From contig NZ_CP011028.1 of NCBI RefSeq assembly GCF_002221525.1, forward strand, positions 2,987,001 to 3,051,000: DNA of 64,000 nt, written 5' to 3'. Position numbers and translations under genes: made by a program. The notes under the pieces were generated by a model, which was not told the origin of the DNA, did not search any database, and saw only the letters and a program-made list of their open reading frames with translations. Position 1 is the stretch's first letter. Each line of letters begins with the position of its first letter. The stretch is from Pseudoalteromonas espejiana DSM 9414. Its GTDB lineage: Bacteria; Pseudomonadota; Gammaproteobacteria; Enterobacterales; Alteromonadaceae. Of this stretch, positions 25,681 through 35,486 are shown piece after piece.

Positions 25681-28600
25681 AGAAATGTATCGGATATATA
25701 ATTTTTTTCTAATCGCTTAGTTAAAAGCGAACTCATCAGCGCTCTTAATGCAATAGGTTTAACTATTTTACGCAAATATCCGATATCAGCATTCTGCGCC
25801 TGTTTTTGCACTGACTCATCCATAGTGGCTGTAATGAGAATTGCAGGTAATGGATACGGGCTTACTGCGCGTATAGCTTGAATCAGCTCAATACCATTGT
25901 AATAGCGAACGTGAGCAGGGCTGTGTTTTTGGGCCCCGAGTAATCCCGTGCTCGTTTGTGAATCACATGCGGGTATAGCTTCATCTGTTAGCTGATAATC
26001 AACCAGTAATATATCAATATCTTCCTCGTGGCTCTTGTAAATAGACATAGCCTGTTGAGCATTTGAGGCTAATAGCACATTACACTTCCATGCTGATAGT
26101 AAATCCTTCATACCAGCCGTCACGCTTTCCTCATTGTCTATACACAGCACACACACGCCTTGTAAGCTGTTACTCGCCTGTGTAGGTTTAGGCTCTGCAA
26201 GCTTAACCTCTGACGCTAAAGGCACTTCTACACTAAACGCACTGCCACAATTTACCTTAGAGAGTAGCCCAAGCTTATGATTGAGTATTTCAGCTAAACT
26301 TTTTGCAATATTTAAGCCTAAACCAAGCCCTTTTGGACCCACCAGCTTGGTTGATAATTGTGTAAATTGTTCAAACACTTGCTGTTGTTTTTCGTATGGG
26401 ATCCCGGGGCCATTATCAATTACTTGTATGCACAGGTTTTGCCCTTTCCTGCGACAACCTAACAATACTTTCCCATCGTGTGCATAACGAAAAGCATTAC
26501 TTAAAAAGTTTTGTACAATTCGAGCAAGTAACGTTAAGTCACTTTTTATATACACCTTACTCGAAGCACATCTAAAATCTATTGCGTAATCGTGCGTTAA
26601 AGCTGAAAACTCAAGCTTTAACATAGAGAATAGTTTTTCAATAGGAAATACACTGATATCAGGGGTTATATTACCGCTTTCAATACGTGCTATTTCGTTT
26701 AAATCGAGTAAAAGATTATTAGCAATCTCTAACGAGTTATCTATTTGCTTAATTTGCATTCGCTCTTGCGCAGATACCTTGGCGCTTAAACTTACCGCAG
26801 ATGAAAACAAACGAGCAGCAGAAAGTGGCTGTAATAAATCGTGGCTACATGCTCTTAAGTATTGGCTTTTTTTAAGGTGGGCTTGCTCTGCTTTTAGTTG
26901 TGCTGCTACAAGTTCTTGATTCGCTTTTTCGAGTTCAACATTCGCTTGTTCTAACTCTTTAGTACGTGCTAAAACGCGGCTTTCTAAGTCTGTATTTTCT
27001 TCTTTTAGGTATTTTTCGGCTTTTCTAAATTCTGTAATATCTGTAAAAATCATTACAAAGCCCCCGCCTGGGATCGGGTTTCCTTCAATATTAATAATTT
27101 TATCATTAAGTAAACGCCGCTCAGACTGATGCCTACTTCCTGCTTTTAAATACCCTAAACGTTTATTTACCTGAGCCTCAATATCACACACATATCGCTT
27201 TTGATTTGTAAGGTTGTATCTAATAAGTTCACTGATAGGGCAACCAATATATATAAAATCCTTTGGGTAATTAAAAATATCTAGGTATTGCTTATTCCAA
27301 GCCACTAAATTTAAGTCGCCATCAATCACTGAAATGCCTTCACTGGTATTTTCAATGGCGCCTTGTAAAACTGAGCGACTAAACTCAAGCTGCTGAGTAG
27401 AATTATCTTCTACAATTTTTGCCACTTGGTCAAAAGCCATATCGCGCCCACCTAAACCAAAAGACAATACAAGTTTAGCTGACGCAGCCCCAAGCACAGG
27501 TGCCAAAGTATTCTCAGCATGAAATAGTAATGCTTCATTGTAGGTTTTATGCTTTTTATCTTTGTGCAGTATATTGAATTGTGCAAAACACTGTTTTGAC
27601 TTTTCAAAACCAATAAAGCGGGCCAAAAGCAGTTCAAGTTCACTTATATCTACCTTTGGTTGTTTAGGAAAATGCCTATGGTGGTTTTTACCTGTATCGT
27701 AAAAAAACTTACTCTGCATTTCTTCGCGGATGTTTTGTCGGGTCAGCAATGACACTATAAATAATACGCTTATATTTAGGCTTAACCCTATTAAGGTCAT
27801 TACCGTGGTTTTAGGCCAAGTCGTGTTACTAAATAAGTGTTCGTAAAAACCAAGCTGCGGGAGTAAATTGCCAAATCCCCAAATTAGAAAGCCGCAACTT
27901 ATCCCCCAAAAAACGCCCTTTTGAGTGGCTCTTGGCCAGAAAAAAGCAGCTATCAATGCAGGTCCAATTTGCGCAATAGCGCCAAAAGCAATTTCACCCA
28001 ATGATGATAACGCGCCAGGCGGAGAAATAAGCAACATACCAAGGCTTAATGCTATTACAACAACCACTAACGCCTTACGAATAAATAAAAGCCGTGATTG
28101 AAAATGCAAATAATCGTGGTTTTTCCTGGGTGAAAATTTAAATATAAGCGGGAAGACAATTTCATTGCTCAACATCGTACTCAACGCGATGGTTGATACA
28201 ATAACCATGGAACTTGCTGCAGAAACAGCCCCTAAAAACGCAAATAACGACAACCACACCTGCCCATAATAGGCGGGTAAAAATAATACATAAGCATCTG
28301 CATTTAACGACTCCGCATAATTTAAAGTGCCCGCTAAACCAATAGGCCCTGCAAAAAATGCAAATACTAAAATGTAAGCAGGTAACAACCAACGCGCTAA
28401 GCTACTTGTTTTTCTATCTTTTATTTCAACAAACATGACTTGAAACTGCCGCGGTAAACATAAGCACGCTGACATAACAATAAATAGTAAACCAAACATA
28501 CCTACCAAATTACTTGGTTCAAATTGCTGCGCTAAAGAAACATGCCCTTTTGACTTTTCTAAAATTTCTAAAGGTGAGTCATAAATTACAAACGATACAA

Positions 28601-29216
28601 AAAGCCCCACAAGTAAAAATGCAATCAGTTTAACGGCTGACTCAAATGCAATAGCTATCATCACTCCTGGGTGGCGCTCTGTTACATCAATCGTTCTAAT
28701 ACCAAAAATAATTGTAAAGCCAGTTAAAATCACACTAACAATTAAACCTAGCTGCCAAACGGGCAGATCCTGACTTTCTTGCAAGATAATATATGAGTCA
28801 ATAATTGCTTTTAGTTGTAAGGCTATATAGGGCAAAGTGCCTATTAACGCGACTAGCGTAATAATAAGTGCCAAACTTTGTGACTTGCCAAAACGGGCAG
28901 AGAGTAAATCGGCTATTGAGTTTGTTTTTAGTTGCAGGCTCGTTTTTATAATCCGCTGTATAAAAGGCCAAGCAAATATAAATAATAAGATAGGGGCTAA
29001 ATAAACAGGAATATAATTAAAAGAGCCGCTAGCAGCCTGTGCAGATGTTCCTAAAAAACCCCACGATGTACAGTATACACCCAGCGATAGCGCATAAATA
29101 ATCGCATGCTGTTTAGCAACTAATTTATGACGATACTTCCCGCCTAAAAAAGCGATTAAAAACAGTAAGCTTATATAGCCAATGCTTACACTTATTAGCA
29201 ACCAGTTAGAAAACAT
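25677..29216 (-). CDS. Hybrid sensor kinase with sodium-solute symporter domain, CrbS-like (1 of 2)
   Basis: Inner-membrane protein of about 1179 aa. The first 480 residues are a complete sodium:solute symporter-type domain (about 13 membrane helices, opening with the family motif CTSWGFLGT). A linker, PAS domain, coiled coil, HisKA (SHDLLQPL, His792), HATPase and receiver (Asp1073) follow. The receiver has an unusual insertion of about 25 residues right after Asp1073 that is absent in the second copy. I start at the ATG with AAGAAG upstream; a GTG 10 codons earlier lacks a ribosome site. CrbS/MxtR relatives sense or transport small carboxylates. Confidence 0.9.
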   Translation of the reverse strand: MFSNWLLISVSIGYISLLFLIAFLGGKYRHKLVAKQHAIIYALSLGVYCTSWGFLGTSAQAASGSFNYIPVYLAPILLFIFAWPFIQRIIKTSLQLKTNSIADLLSARFGKSQSLALIITLVALIGTLPYIALQLKAIIDSYIILQESQDLPVWQLGLIVSVILTGFTIIFGIRTIDVTERHPGVMIAIAFESAVKLIAFLLVGLFVSFVIYDSPLEILEKSKGHVSLAQQFEPSNLVGMFGLLFIVMSACLCLPRQFQVMFVEIKDRKTSSLARWLLPAYILVFAFFAGPIGLAGTLNYAESLNADAYVLFLPAYYGQVWLSLFAFLGAVSAASSMVIVSTIALSTMLSNEIVFPLIFKFSPRKNHDYLHFQSRLLFIRKALVVVVIALSLGMLLISPPGALSSLGEIAFGAIAQIGPALIAAFFWPRATQKGVFWGISCGFLIWGFGNLLPQLGFYEHLFSNTTWPKTTVMTLIGLSLNISVLFIVSLLTRQNIREEMQSKFFYDTGKNHHRHFPKQPKVDISELELLLARFIGFEKSKQCFAQFNILHKDKKHKTYNEALLFHAENTLAPVLGAASAKLVLSFGLGGRDMAFDQVAKIVEDNSTQQLEFSRSVLQGAIENTSEGISVIDGDLNLVAWNKQYLDIFNYPKDFIYIGCPISELIRYNLTNQKRYVCDIEAQVNKRLGYLKAGSRHQSERRLLNDKIINIEGNPIPGGGFVMIFTDITEFRKAEKYLKEENTDLESRVLARTKELEQANVELEKANQELVAAQLKAEQAHLKKSQYLRACSHDLLQPLSAARLFSSAVSLSAKVSAQERMQIKQIDNSLEIANNLLLDLNEIARIESGNITPDISVFPIEKLFSMLKLEFSALTHDYAIDFRCASSKVYIKSDLTLLARIVQNFLSNAFRYAHDGKVLLGCRRKGQNLCIQVIDNGPGIPYEKQQQVFEQFTQLSTKLVGPKGLGLGLNIAKSLAEILNHKLGLLSKVNCGSAFSVEVPLASEVKLAEPKPTQASNSLQGVCVLCIDNEESVTAGMKDLLSAWKCNVLLASNAQQAMSIYKSHEEDIDILLVDYQLTDEAIPACDSQTSTGLLGAQKHSPAHVRYYNGIELIQAIRAVSPYPLPAILITATMDESVQKQAQNADIGYLRKIVKPIALRALMSSLLTKRLEKNYISDTFL

Positions 29217-29323
29217 AATGAGCTTCTTGTCCGTGCTTTTTAGCACATTTTTTATTATTAGTAGAAGTGGGAGTTACCCTTTTTACATCCTGAATTTAAC
29301 CATATAGCACCCAACTAAAGAAC

Positions 29324-29339
29324 TAGACTAAAGGACTAA
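29324..29339 (-). promoter_or_regulatory. Candidate CrbR-like operator, copy 2
   Basis: On the minus strand TTAGTCCTTTAGTCTA, identical to 24876-24891, with a third TTTAGT half-site further along. It lies about 90-104 bases before the porin ATG and 108 bases before the divergent kinase ATG, a fitting position for a shared activator site. Confidence 0.5.
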
Positions 29340-29427
29340 ACGATAGGTGCTAAGTCTTATTACTAATTGTTGCTTTGTTCGGTTTACTTACTATTAGCTG
29401 AACAACTAATACAAGGGAATAAGCTAG

Positions 29428-30468
29428 ATGTTCGATTCAAAATATAAAAAACTACTACTGGCATCTTCGTTACTAACTGCAAGTTCAGCCGCTTTTGCCG
29501 GCTACGAAATCAAACTAACAGAAAACGATAAACTCACATTTGGTGGCTATATAAAAATAGACTCTCGGTATGTTGATGGGGATGTAGCTTATCGTGATTT
29601 TTGGATTGGGGATGGTGCAGCGCTTGAAGAAGACGCCTCTCAGTTTAAAATTTTTGCTAATGAAACCCGTTTCAACACCAAGTATGTCCATGGCGATGTG
29701 ACCGGCTTTATTGAAATGGATTTTAACGGTGGTGGTGGTAACGAAATAATATCGAACTCTGCAAACCCACGTATACGTCACGCTTTTATAAACTATCAAG
29801 ACCTCACTGTTGGCCAAACGTGGTCAACGTTTATGAATACCAGTGCAATTCCAGAAGCAGCCGATTTTGCAGGTGCTACCACAGGGCTGGTGTTTATTCG
29901 CCAAGGGCAAGTGCGTTATAACATGGGTAATTTTCAACTGTCGCTAGAAAACCCAGAAACATGGGGCGGCGATACCTCTAACGACAAACTACCCGATTTA
30001 GTCGCTCGCTATAACTTTAAAGATGATTGGGGCAACGTATCAGTATCGGCCCTTGCGCGTCAGCTTAACACTCTCTCAGGTGAGCAAGAATCTGCTTTTG
30101 GTATGTCTGTGGCAGGTTTAGTTAAAACAACTGGCAAAGATGATCTACGTTTTCAATTTCACAAAGGTGAGCTTGGTCGCTATGTCGGCGCTGCTGCTGC
30201 AAAAGATGTATACGATAACGAAGTTGAAGATCTCACCTCAGTACTCATAGCATACCGCCACTTTTGGACAGATACACTTCGTTCAAGCGTGCTCTACGGA
30301 AAAGTTGAAGGTGATGTGTCTGAGCGCGAACGTACTCAATGGGGCGTTAACGTATTTCAAAATTTAACCAAAGATTTAGTGGTGGGCTTTGAAGTAGGTA
30401 ACTTCTGTATGGATGAACAAGATAAAGACTCTAACTACGTTCAAGCCACATTGAGATTTGCACTTTAA
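29428..30468 (+). CDS. DcaP-like outer-membrane porin
   Basis: Predicted beta-barrel porin of 346 aa. A signal peptide ends at about residue 24 (AAFA). The pattern LTFGGYIKIDSRY, FIEMDFNGGGGN, PRIRHAFINYQDLTVGQTWSTFM and FIRQGQVRYNMGNFQLSLENPE is that of the DcaP family, whose Acinetobacter member takes up dicarboxylates. The last residue is Leu in ATLRFAL rather than the usual terminal Phe. AAGGGA precedes the ATG. A terminator-like hairpin follows, so the ABC genes downstream are read at a reduced level from this promoter. Confidence 0.82.
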   Translation: MFDSKYKKLLLASSLLTASSAAFAGYEIKLTENDKLTFGGYIKIDSRYVDGDVAYRDFWIGDGAALEEDASQFKIFANETRFNTKYVHGDVTGFIEMDFNGGGGNEIISNSANPRIRHAFINYQDLTVGQTWSTFMNTSAIPEAADFAGATTGLVFIRQGQVRYNMGNFQLSLENPETWGGDTSNDKLPDLVARYNFKDDWGNVSVSALARQLNTLSGEQESAFGMSVAGLVKTTGKDDLRFQFHKGELGRYVGAAAAKDVYDNEVEDLTSVLIAYRHFWTDTLRSSVLYGKVEGDVSERERTQWGVNVFQNLTKDLVVGFEVGNFCMDEQDKDSNYVQATLRFAL

Positions 30469-30503
30469 GCCACTTTACCTCTAATGCTTAGCACCGCGTA
30501 ACA

Positions 30504-30552
30504 CTCCCAACCAATGTTGCGTTTGGGAGGAGAATACTCTCCTCCCCTTTTT
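30504..30552 (+). terminator. Terminator with competing upstream hairpin between porin and ABC operon
   Basis: GGGAGGAGA (30525-30533) pairs with TCTCCTCCC (30538-30546) around ATAC and is followed by C and T5. An upstream pairing of CTCCCAA (30504-30510) with TTGGGAG (30523-30529) uses the same left arm, so the two structures exclude each other. There is little room for a promoter between this site and the ATG at 30593. Confidence 0.7.
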
Positions 30553-30592
30553 ACATTAGAGACAGTCAATCCGAAAAATTTGGAGAGCAGCA

Positions 30593-31411
30593 ATGACAGC
30601 TTCAATACTTAATGTAGAAAACATATCACTTGCTTTTGGTGGGGTTAAAGCCTTAACCGATGTGAGCTTTTCTGTTAAAGAAGGGTCTGTTTTTTCGATT
30701 ATTGGCCCTAATGGGGCCGGTAAAACCTCAATGTTAAATTGTATTTCAGGGCGCTATACCCCTAATAGCGGTAACATTTTTTTTAATAATAAAAACGTAA
30801 CGAGTTTGCAGCCAAACGACCGCGCCGATTTAGGGATGGGTCGAACATTTCAAAACCTCGCTTTATTTGGTCATATGTCGGTATTAGACAACATTATGGT
30901 TGGCCGTCATCACTTATTAAAAAATAATTGGCTAACGGGTCCATTATATTGGGCATCCGGTGCGCAAAAAGAGGAACTTGAACACAGACGAAAAGTTGAA
31001 GAAGTCATCGACTTTTTAGAAATATCCCACATCCGCAAATCCATAGCAGGCACCCTATCTTATGGTTTACGCAAACGCGTAGAGCTTGCAAGAGCAATGG
31101 CCCTCAATCCTAAACTTATTCTACTCGACGAGCCAATGGCAGGCATGAACCTAGAAGAAAAAGAAGATATGGCTAGGTACATTCTTGACCTTAATGAAGA
31201 GTTTGGGATCACCGTTGTCATGATTGAACACGACATGGGCGTGGTGATGGATATTTCCCATGAAGTAATGGTTTTAGATTTTGGTAAAAACTTAATTTGC
31301 GCCAAACCAGAACAAGTAATGGCAGACCCATACGTAAAACGTGCCTATTTAGGACTCGAAGAAGCCGATAGCGAACCTGAAGAAGTTAACACATTAGAGG
31401 AAGTAAGCTAA
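30593..31411 (+). CDS. ABC transporter ATPase, LivG-like
   Basis: ATPase of 272 aa in the branched-chain-amino-acid (HAAT) transporter class. Walker A GPNGAGKT, signature LSYGLRKRVELARAM, Walker B LILLDEPMAGMN and switch His in MIEHDMGVV are intact. The long insertion after the Q-loop (LLKNNWLTGPLYWASG) is typical of LivG. GGAGAG is the ribosome site. One-base overlap with the ligase gene shows translational coupling. The substrate is probably not an amino acid, given the ligases in the operon. Confidence 0.92.
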   Translation: MTASILNVENISLAFGGVKALTDVSFSVKEGSVFSIIGPNGAGKTSMLNCISGRYTPNSGNIFFNNKNVTSLQPNDRADLGMGRTFQNLALFGHMSVLDNIMVGRHHLLKNNWLTGPLYWASGAQKEELEHRRKVEEVIDFLEISHIRKSIAGTLSYGLRKRVELARAMALNPKLILLDEPMAGMNLEEKEDMARYILDLNEEFGITVVMIEHDMGVVMDISHEVMVLDFGKNLICAKPEQVMADPYVKRAYLGLEEADSEPEEVNTLEEVS

Positions 31412-33381
31412 TGACTCACCATGATTCAATTAATGATTTTGAAATGGCCGAACTCAATACCTTTCCTAAAATATTACAGTTTAATGCCCAGCAATGGCCT
31501 CATGAAACAGCCATGCGAGAAAAAGAATTTGGTATATGGAATGAATTTACATGGGAAGATTATAACAACCGAGTAAAGTGGCTCACACTTGCATTGCTAG
31601 ATAAAGGTGTAAATAAGGGTGATGCAATTGCCTTGCTTGGCGATAATCGCCCTGAATGGGTGTGGGGAGAAGTAGCTGCGCACGCAATGCGATGCCACTC
31701 TTTAGGTATTTACCAAGATTCAATGCATGAAGAAGTGGCCTACTTACTCCAAAGTAGTCATGCCACGGTTGTAATAGCTGAAGATGAAGAACAGTGCGAT
31801 AAATTACTCGAACTAGGCGATGAAATTTCACACGTTAAATTTATTGTTTACTGCGACCCTAGAGGCATGCGCAAATACAACGATGAGCGCTTAATTGACG
31901 TAAATTCGCTGTATACACTTGGCCAAACCATAGATAACAGTGAACCTAATCGCTACCCACAACTAATTGAAGCAACCTCCCCAGACGACATAGCAATTTA
32001 CTGTACAACATCCGGCACTACTTCAAAGCCTAAAATAGCACTACTCAATGGTGGTAATTTTGTTAAACATTGCAGCTCTTACTTAAGAGCTGATCCACGC
32101 CAGCCAGGCGATAACTACGTATCGGTATTACCTCTGCCTTGGATAATGGAGCAAGTTTATGCTGTTGGCCAAGCACTTATTGCACGTCAAATAGTTAACT
32201 TTGTTGAAGAGCAACAAACATTAATGTCTGATCTTAGAGAAATAGGCCCAAGCTTTGTATTACTTGCCCCACGAGTATGGGAAGGAATTTTAGCGGATGT
32301 TCAAGCTCGGATGATGGACTCAACACCATTAAAAAGAAAACTATTTTCTTTTGCCATGAGCATTGCCGAAAAAAGCCAGCTTAAAGGTAAAAAATCGTGG
32401 TTTGCAGAGCTTATTTTAATGAGAGCGCTTAGAGACAGACTCGGCTTTTCATATTTAAAATCGGCAGCAACAGGCGGGGCTGCAATGGGCCCAGACACGT
32501 TTAGGTTTTTTCAAACCATTGGTGTGCCGTTAAGGCAACTTTATGGGCAAACCGAAATGTGTGGTGCTTATACAATTCATCATCAAAACGATGTTGATTA
32601 CGACAGTGTTGGCTTTGCGTTCGATAACGCAAAAATTAAGGTGATTAACGAGGATGAAGCCGGTGTTGGCGAAATCGTTGCTAAAACAGTGGGTATGTTT
32701 ACCGGCTATCTTAATAACCAAGATGCATACAACGAAGATGTTAAAGATGGATGGATGCAAACAGGCGATGCAGGCTACTTTAAGCCTTCAGGGCACTTGG
32801 TTGTTATCGATCGAATAAAAGACTTAGCATGCACAAATAACGGCGTTCAATACTCACCGCAATACATTGAAAATAAATTGAAGTTTTCGTCATTTATTGG
32901 CGAAGCCGTCATATTAGGTAAAAACAAACCTTATTTATCAGCCATCATTTGTATTCGTTTTAGTATCGTTGCTAAATGGGCAGAACAAAACGGTTACTCA
33001 TTCACAAATTACACTAACTTATCTACCCACCCTGAAGTTTATAAAAAGCTCAGTGAAGAAATACAACGTGTTAATGAATCACTCCCTGACGCTCAAAAAA
33101 TACATAAGTTTTTACTGCTTTATAAAGAGCTTGATGCTGATGATGGAGAGCTTACACGTACGCGTAAAGTAAGACGCAGCGTTATTGCCCAAAAGTATGG
33201 CGATATCATAGATGCGATATACCAAGATCAAAATATAGTTGATATTGATACCGTTATTGTATTTCAAGATGGCACTAAAACACGCATTCAAACTCAACTT
33301 AAAATCCAATCTCTTATTAATACTCCCACAGTCACCCCCGTGGCAAACACTCACACTGAAGCACAACGGAGAGCATCATGA
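31411..33381 (+). CDS. AMP-forming acyl-CoA synthetase, long FadD-type
   Basis: Adenylate-forming ligase of 656 aa. The ATP P-loop is TSGTTSKPK, the A5 motif YGQTEMCGAY, the A7 motif GWMQTGDAGYF and the hinge VIDRIKD. Length and the split nature match long-chain-type acyl-CoA synthetases that accompany Liv-type transporters. It should convert an imported acid to its CoA thioester at the inner face of the membrane. It sits between the transporter ATPase and permease genes with overlaps of 1 and 4 bases, showing tight coupling to transport. The carboxylate substrate cannot be read from sequence. Confidence 0.9.
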   Translation: MTHHDSINDFEMAELNTFPKILQFNAQQWPHETAMREKEFGIWNEFTWEDYNNRVKWLTLALLDKGVNKGDAIALLGDNRPEWVWGEVAAHAMRCHSLGIYQDSMHEEVAYLLQSSHATVVIAEDEEQCDKLLELGDEISHVKFIVYCDPRGMRKYNDERLIDVNSLYTLGQTIDNSEPNRYPQLIEATSPDDIAIYCTTSGTTSKPKIALLNGGNFVKHCSSYLRADPRQPGDNYVSVLPLPWIMEQVYAVGQALIARQIVNFVEEQQTLMSDLREIGPSFVLLAPRVWEGILADVQARMMDSTPLKRKLFSFAMSIAEKSQLKGKKSWFAELILMRALRDRLGFSYLKSAATGGAAMGPDTFRFFQTIGVPLRQLYGQTEMCGAYTIHHQNDVDYDSVGFAFDNAKIKVINEDEAGVGEIVAKTVGMFTGYLNNQDAYNEDVKDGWMQTGDAGYFKPSGHLVVIDRIKDLACTNNGVQYSPQYIENKLKFSSFIGEAVILGKNKPYLSAIICIRFSIVAKWAEQNGYSFTNYTNLSTHPEVYKKLSEEIQRVNESLPDAQKIHKFLLLYKELDADDGELTRTRKVRRSVIAQKYGDIIDAIYQDQNIVDIDTVIVFQDGTKTRIQTQLKIQSLINTPTVTPVANTHTEAQRRAS

Positions 33382-34271
33382 ACTTTGAATTACTCATTCA
33401 GTTAATCATTAATGGGCTTATTGTCGGCTTGTTGTATGGCGTCGTCGGTATGTGTTTTGTTTTAGTTTATAAGTCGACACAAATTGTAAACTTTGCACAA
33501 GGCGAATTTTTACTTGTCGGTGCCTGGGTATGCTGGAGCGTACTTATTTACTTAGAGCTGCCCTTTATTGTTGGCTTTTTGCTCACAATGGCGTTTATGG
33601 CGGCCTTTGGTATTTTAATTCAAATGATTGTTTTACGCCCTATGATTGGCGAGCCAATTATTTCAGTCATTATGGTTACAATTGGTTTATCTATCTTTTT
33701 TCAAGCGTTGATGAAGTGGATTTTTGGTGTGTCAGCGCAAAGTTACCCGCAAGTATTTGATGCACAAAGCATTCAAATTTTTGGCCTAAATATAGAGTCA
33801 GCCTACTTAATGAGTACGGTTATAGCCTTAATTATTATGGTTGCATTTTACCTCTTTTTTAAACATTCAAAATATGGCCTCGCTATGCGAGCCACTGCAT
33901 TTAATCAGCAAATTGCACAAAGCTTAGGTATTTCCGTTAAACAAGTGTTTGCTATGAGCTGGGGCATTGCGGCAACGGTATCAGCAACAGCCGGTATTGT
34001 AATAGGGATGGTTAACGGGGTTTCAAGTTCTCTATCAATGATGGGGATTAAAGTGTTCCCAGCCGTTATTTTAGGTGGCCTCGACTCGATTGTAGGTGCA
34101 ATTGTGGGTGGCTTAACAATTGGAGTGCTGGAAAACTTAGCTGAGTTTTTTGATAGCCAATACCTTCATGTTGGCAACATGTACGACATAGCGCCATTTT
34201 ACGTCCTTCTCATCATACTTTGGTTTAAACCTTATGGTTTATTTGGAACTAAAGATATTGAACGAATTTAA
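33378..34271 (+). CDS. ABC transporter permease, LivH-like
   Basis: Inner-membrane permease of 297 aa with about eight hydrophobic segments. The family patterns NGLIVGLLYGVVGMCFVLVYKSTQIVNFAQGE at the N-terminus and the late GIKVFPAVILGGLDSIVGAIVGG loop, which contacts the ATPase, are present. Start overlaps the ligase stop by 4 bases (ATGA). Confidence 0.93.
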   Translation: MNFELLIQLIINGLIVGLLYGVVGMCFVLVYKSTQIVNFAQGEFLLVGAWVCWSVLIYLELPFIVGFLLTMAFMAAFGILIQMIVLRPMIGEPIISVIMVTIGLSIFFQALMKWIFGVSAQSYPQVFDAQSIQIFGLNIESAYLMSTVIALIIMVAFYLFFKHSKYGLAMRATAFNQQIAQSLGISVKQVFAMSWGIAATVSATAGIVIGMVNGVSSSLSMMGIKVFPAVILGGLDSIVGAIVGGLTIGVLENLAEFFDSQYLHVGNMYDIAPFYVLLIILWFKPYGLFGTKDIERI

Positions 34272-34289
34272 GAGCTTACATTTAGCGAC

Positions 34290-34309
34290 GCGCTGTAAAA
34301 ATACAGCGC
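34290..34309 (+). other. Intercistronic hairpin livH-livM
   Basis: GCGCTGTA pairs with TACAGCGC around AAAA, an 8-pair stem with no T-run. It probably shapes mRNA processing or stability rather than termination. Confidence 0.65.
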
Positions 34310-34349
34310 AATGCGCTTAAACATAAATTATAAAAATTAGGATCTTATT

Positions 34350-35423
34350 ATGTCTAGCTTAACTATGCGCCCGTGTGGCGACTTTAGAACCAGTTACAAA
34401 CAAGACAATACCATTTACGAAACTAAAACCATTCGTAACGTAGCTATTATTGCCATTGCACTACTATGCTGCGCACCATTTTTAGTCGATGCATACTTTT
34501 TAACGCTGTTTATTCAAATTTCATATTTAGGCATTGCGGCACTAGGCCTTAACATTTTAGTCGGTTATACGGGGCAAATATCATTAGGCCATGGCGCATT
34601 TTTTGGCTTTGGTGCGTTTGCCTCAGCTTGGCTGAATATGTCCTTTGGCATCCCTGTTTTATTGTGTATCCCTATCGCAGGCTTTTTAACTATGTTGGTT
34701 GGCATGCTATTTGGCCTTCCCGCTTCGCGTATTAAAGGGCTTTATTTAGCAATTGCCACTTTAGCCGCTCAATTTATTCTCGAAGATTTTTTTGCTCGTG
34801 CCCAATGGTTTACTGGTGGTTCAGCTGGCTCATCAGCCGACCCTGTCTCTATTTTTGGCTTTGTGTTTAATACCGACCAAAGCTTTTTTTACATTGCGTT
34901 ATTTGCCCTTGTTTTTATGTATATCTGGGGATGTAACCTAATGCGCAGCCGAGAAGGTCGCGCCTTTATTGCAGTAAGAGATCACTACCTATCAGCAGAA
35001 ATTATGGGAATAAAACTTAATAAGTACCGTTTGCTGTCATTTGGGGTTTCATCTTTCTATGCGGGTATTGGCGGTGCGTTATACGCGCATTACCTAGGAT
35101 ACGTTTCAGCTGAAGGATTTACATTATTTATGTCGATTCAATTTCTAGCGATGATCATCATTGGTGGCTTAGGTTCTATTAAAGGCACCCTTATGGGCGT
35201 TGTATTTATGGTGTTTTTACCTGAAGTGTTAGAAAGCGGCGTTGGATTAATGAAAATGACTGATTGGGGCAATATTCCTATGGTGGTTGATGGCCTTGCT
35301 TACATTAAAGAAATGGCTATAGGCCTAGTTATTATTTTATTTTTAATTTTTGAGCCAGAAGGCATGGCGCATCGCTGGGCACAAATTAAAAACTATTGGA
35401 AATTTTACCCGTTTTCTTACTAA
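34350..35423 (+). CDS. ABC transporter permease, LivM-like
   Basis: Inner-membrane permease of 357 aa. Family patterns are LNILVGYTGQISLGHGAFFGFGAF, RIKGLYLAIATLAAQFI and the late FLAMIIIGGLGSIKGTLMG coupling loop. The cytoplasmic N-terminus of about 30 residues is longer than usual and an internal start is possible, but AGGATC precedes the chosen ATG. It forms the second half of the channel with the LivH-like protein. Confidence 0.92.
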   Translation: MSSLTMRPCGDFRTSYKQDNTIYETKTIRNVAIIAIALLCCAPFLVDAYFLTLFIQISYLGIAALGLNILVGYTGQISLGHGAFFGFGAFASAWLNMSFGIPVLLCIPIAGFLTMLVGMLFGLPASRIKGLYLAIATLAAQFILEDFFARAQWFTGGSAGSSADPVSIFGFVFNTDQSFFYIALFALVFMYIWGCNLMRSREGRAFIAVRDHYLSAEIMGIKLNKYRLLSFGVSSFYAGIGGALYAHYLGYVSAEGFTLFMSIQFLAMIIIGGLGSIKGTLMGVVFMVFLPEVLESGVGLMKMTDWGNIPMVVDGLAYIKEMAIGLVIILFLIFEPEGMAHRWAQIKNYWKFYPFSY

Positions 35424-35486
35424 CAAATTACACGACAACAACAAGCTCATTGGCAACACAGCCAAAAAATGAAAAAGGAAATTATC

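Noticed and set aside
28162..28392. Small frames inside the kinase, porin, symporter and czc genes
   Set aside because: These are shadows of the real genes in other frames, without ribosome sites or family features.
29217..29246. GTG start 10 codons upstream for the first CrbS-like kinase
   Set aside because: No Shine-Dalgarno sequence precedes it, while AAGAAG precedes the ATG at 29216.
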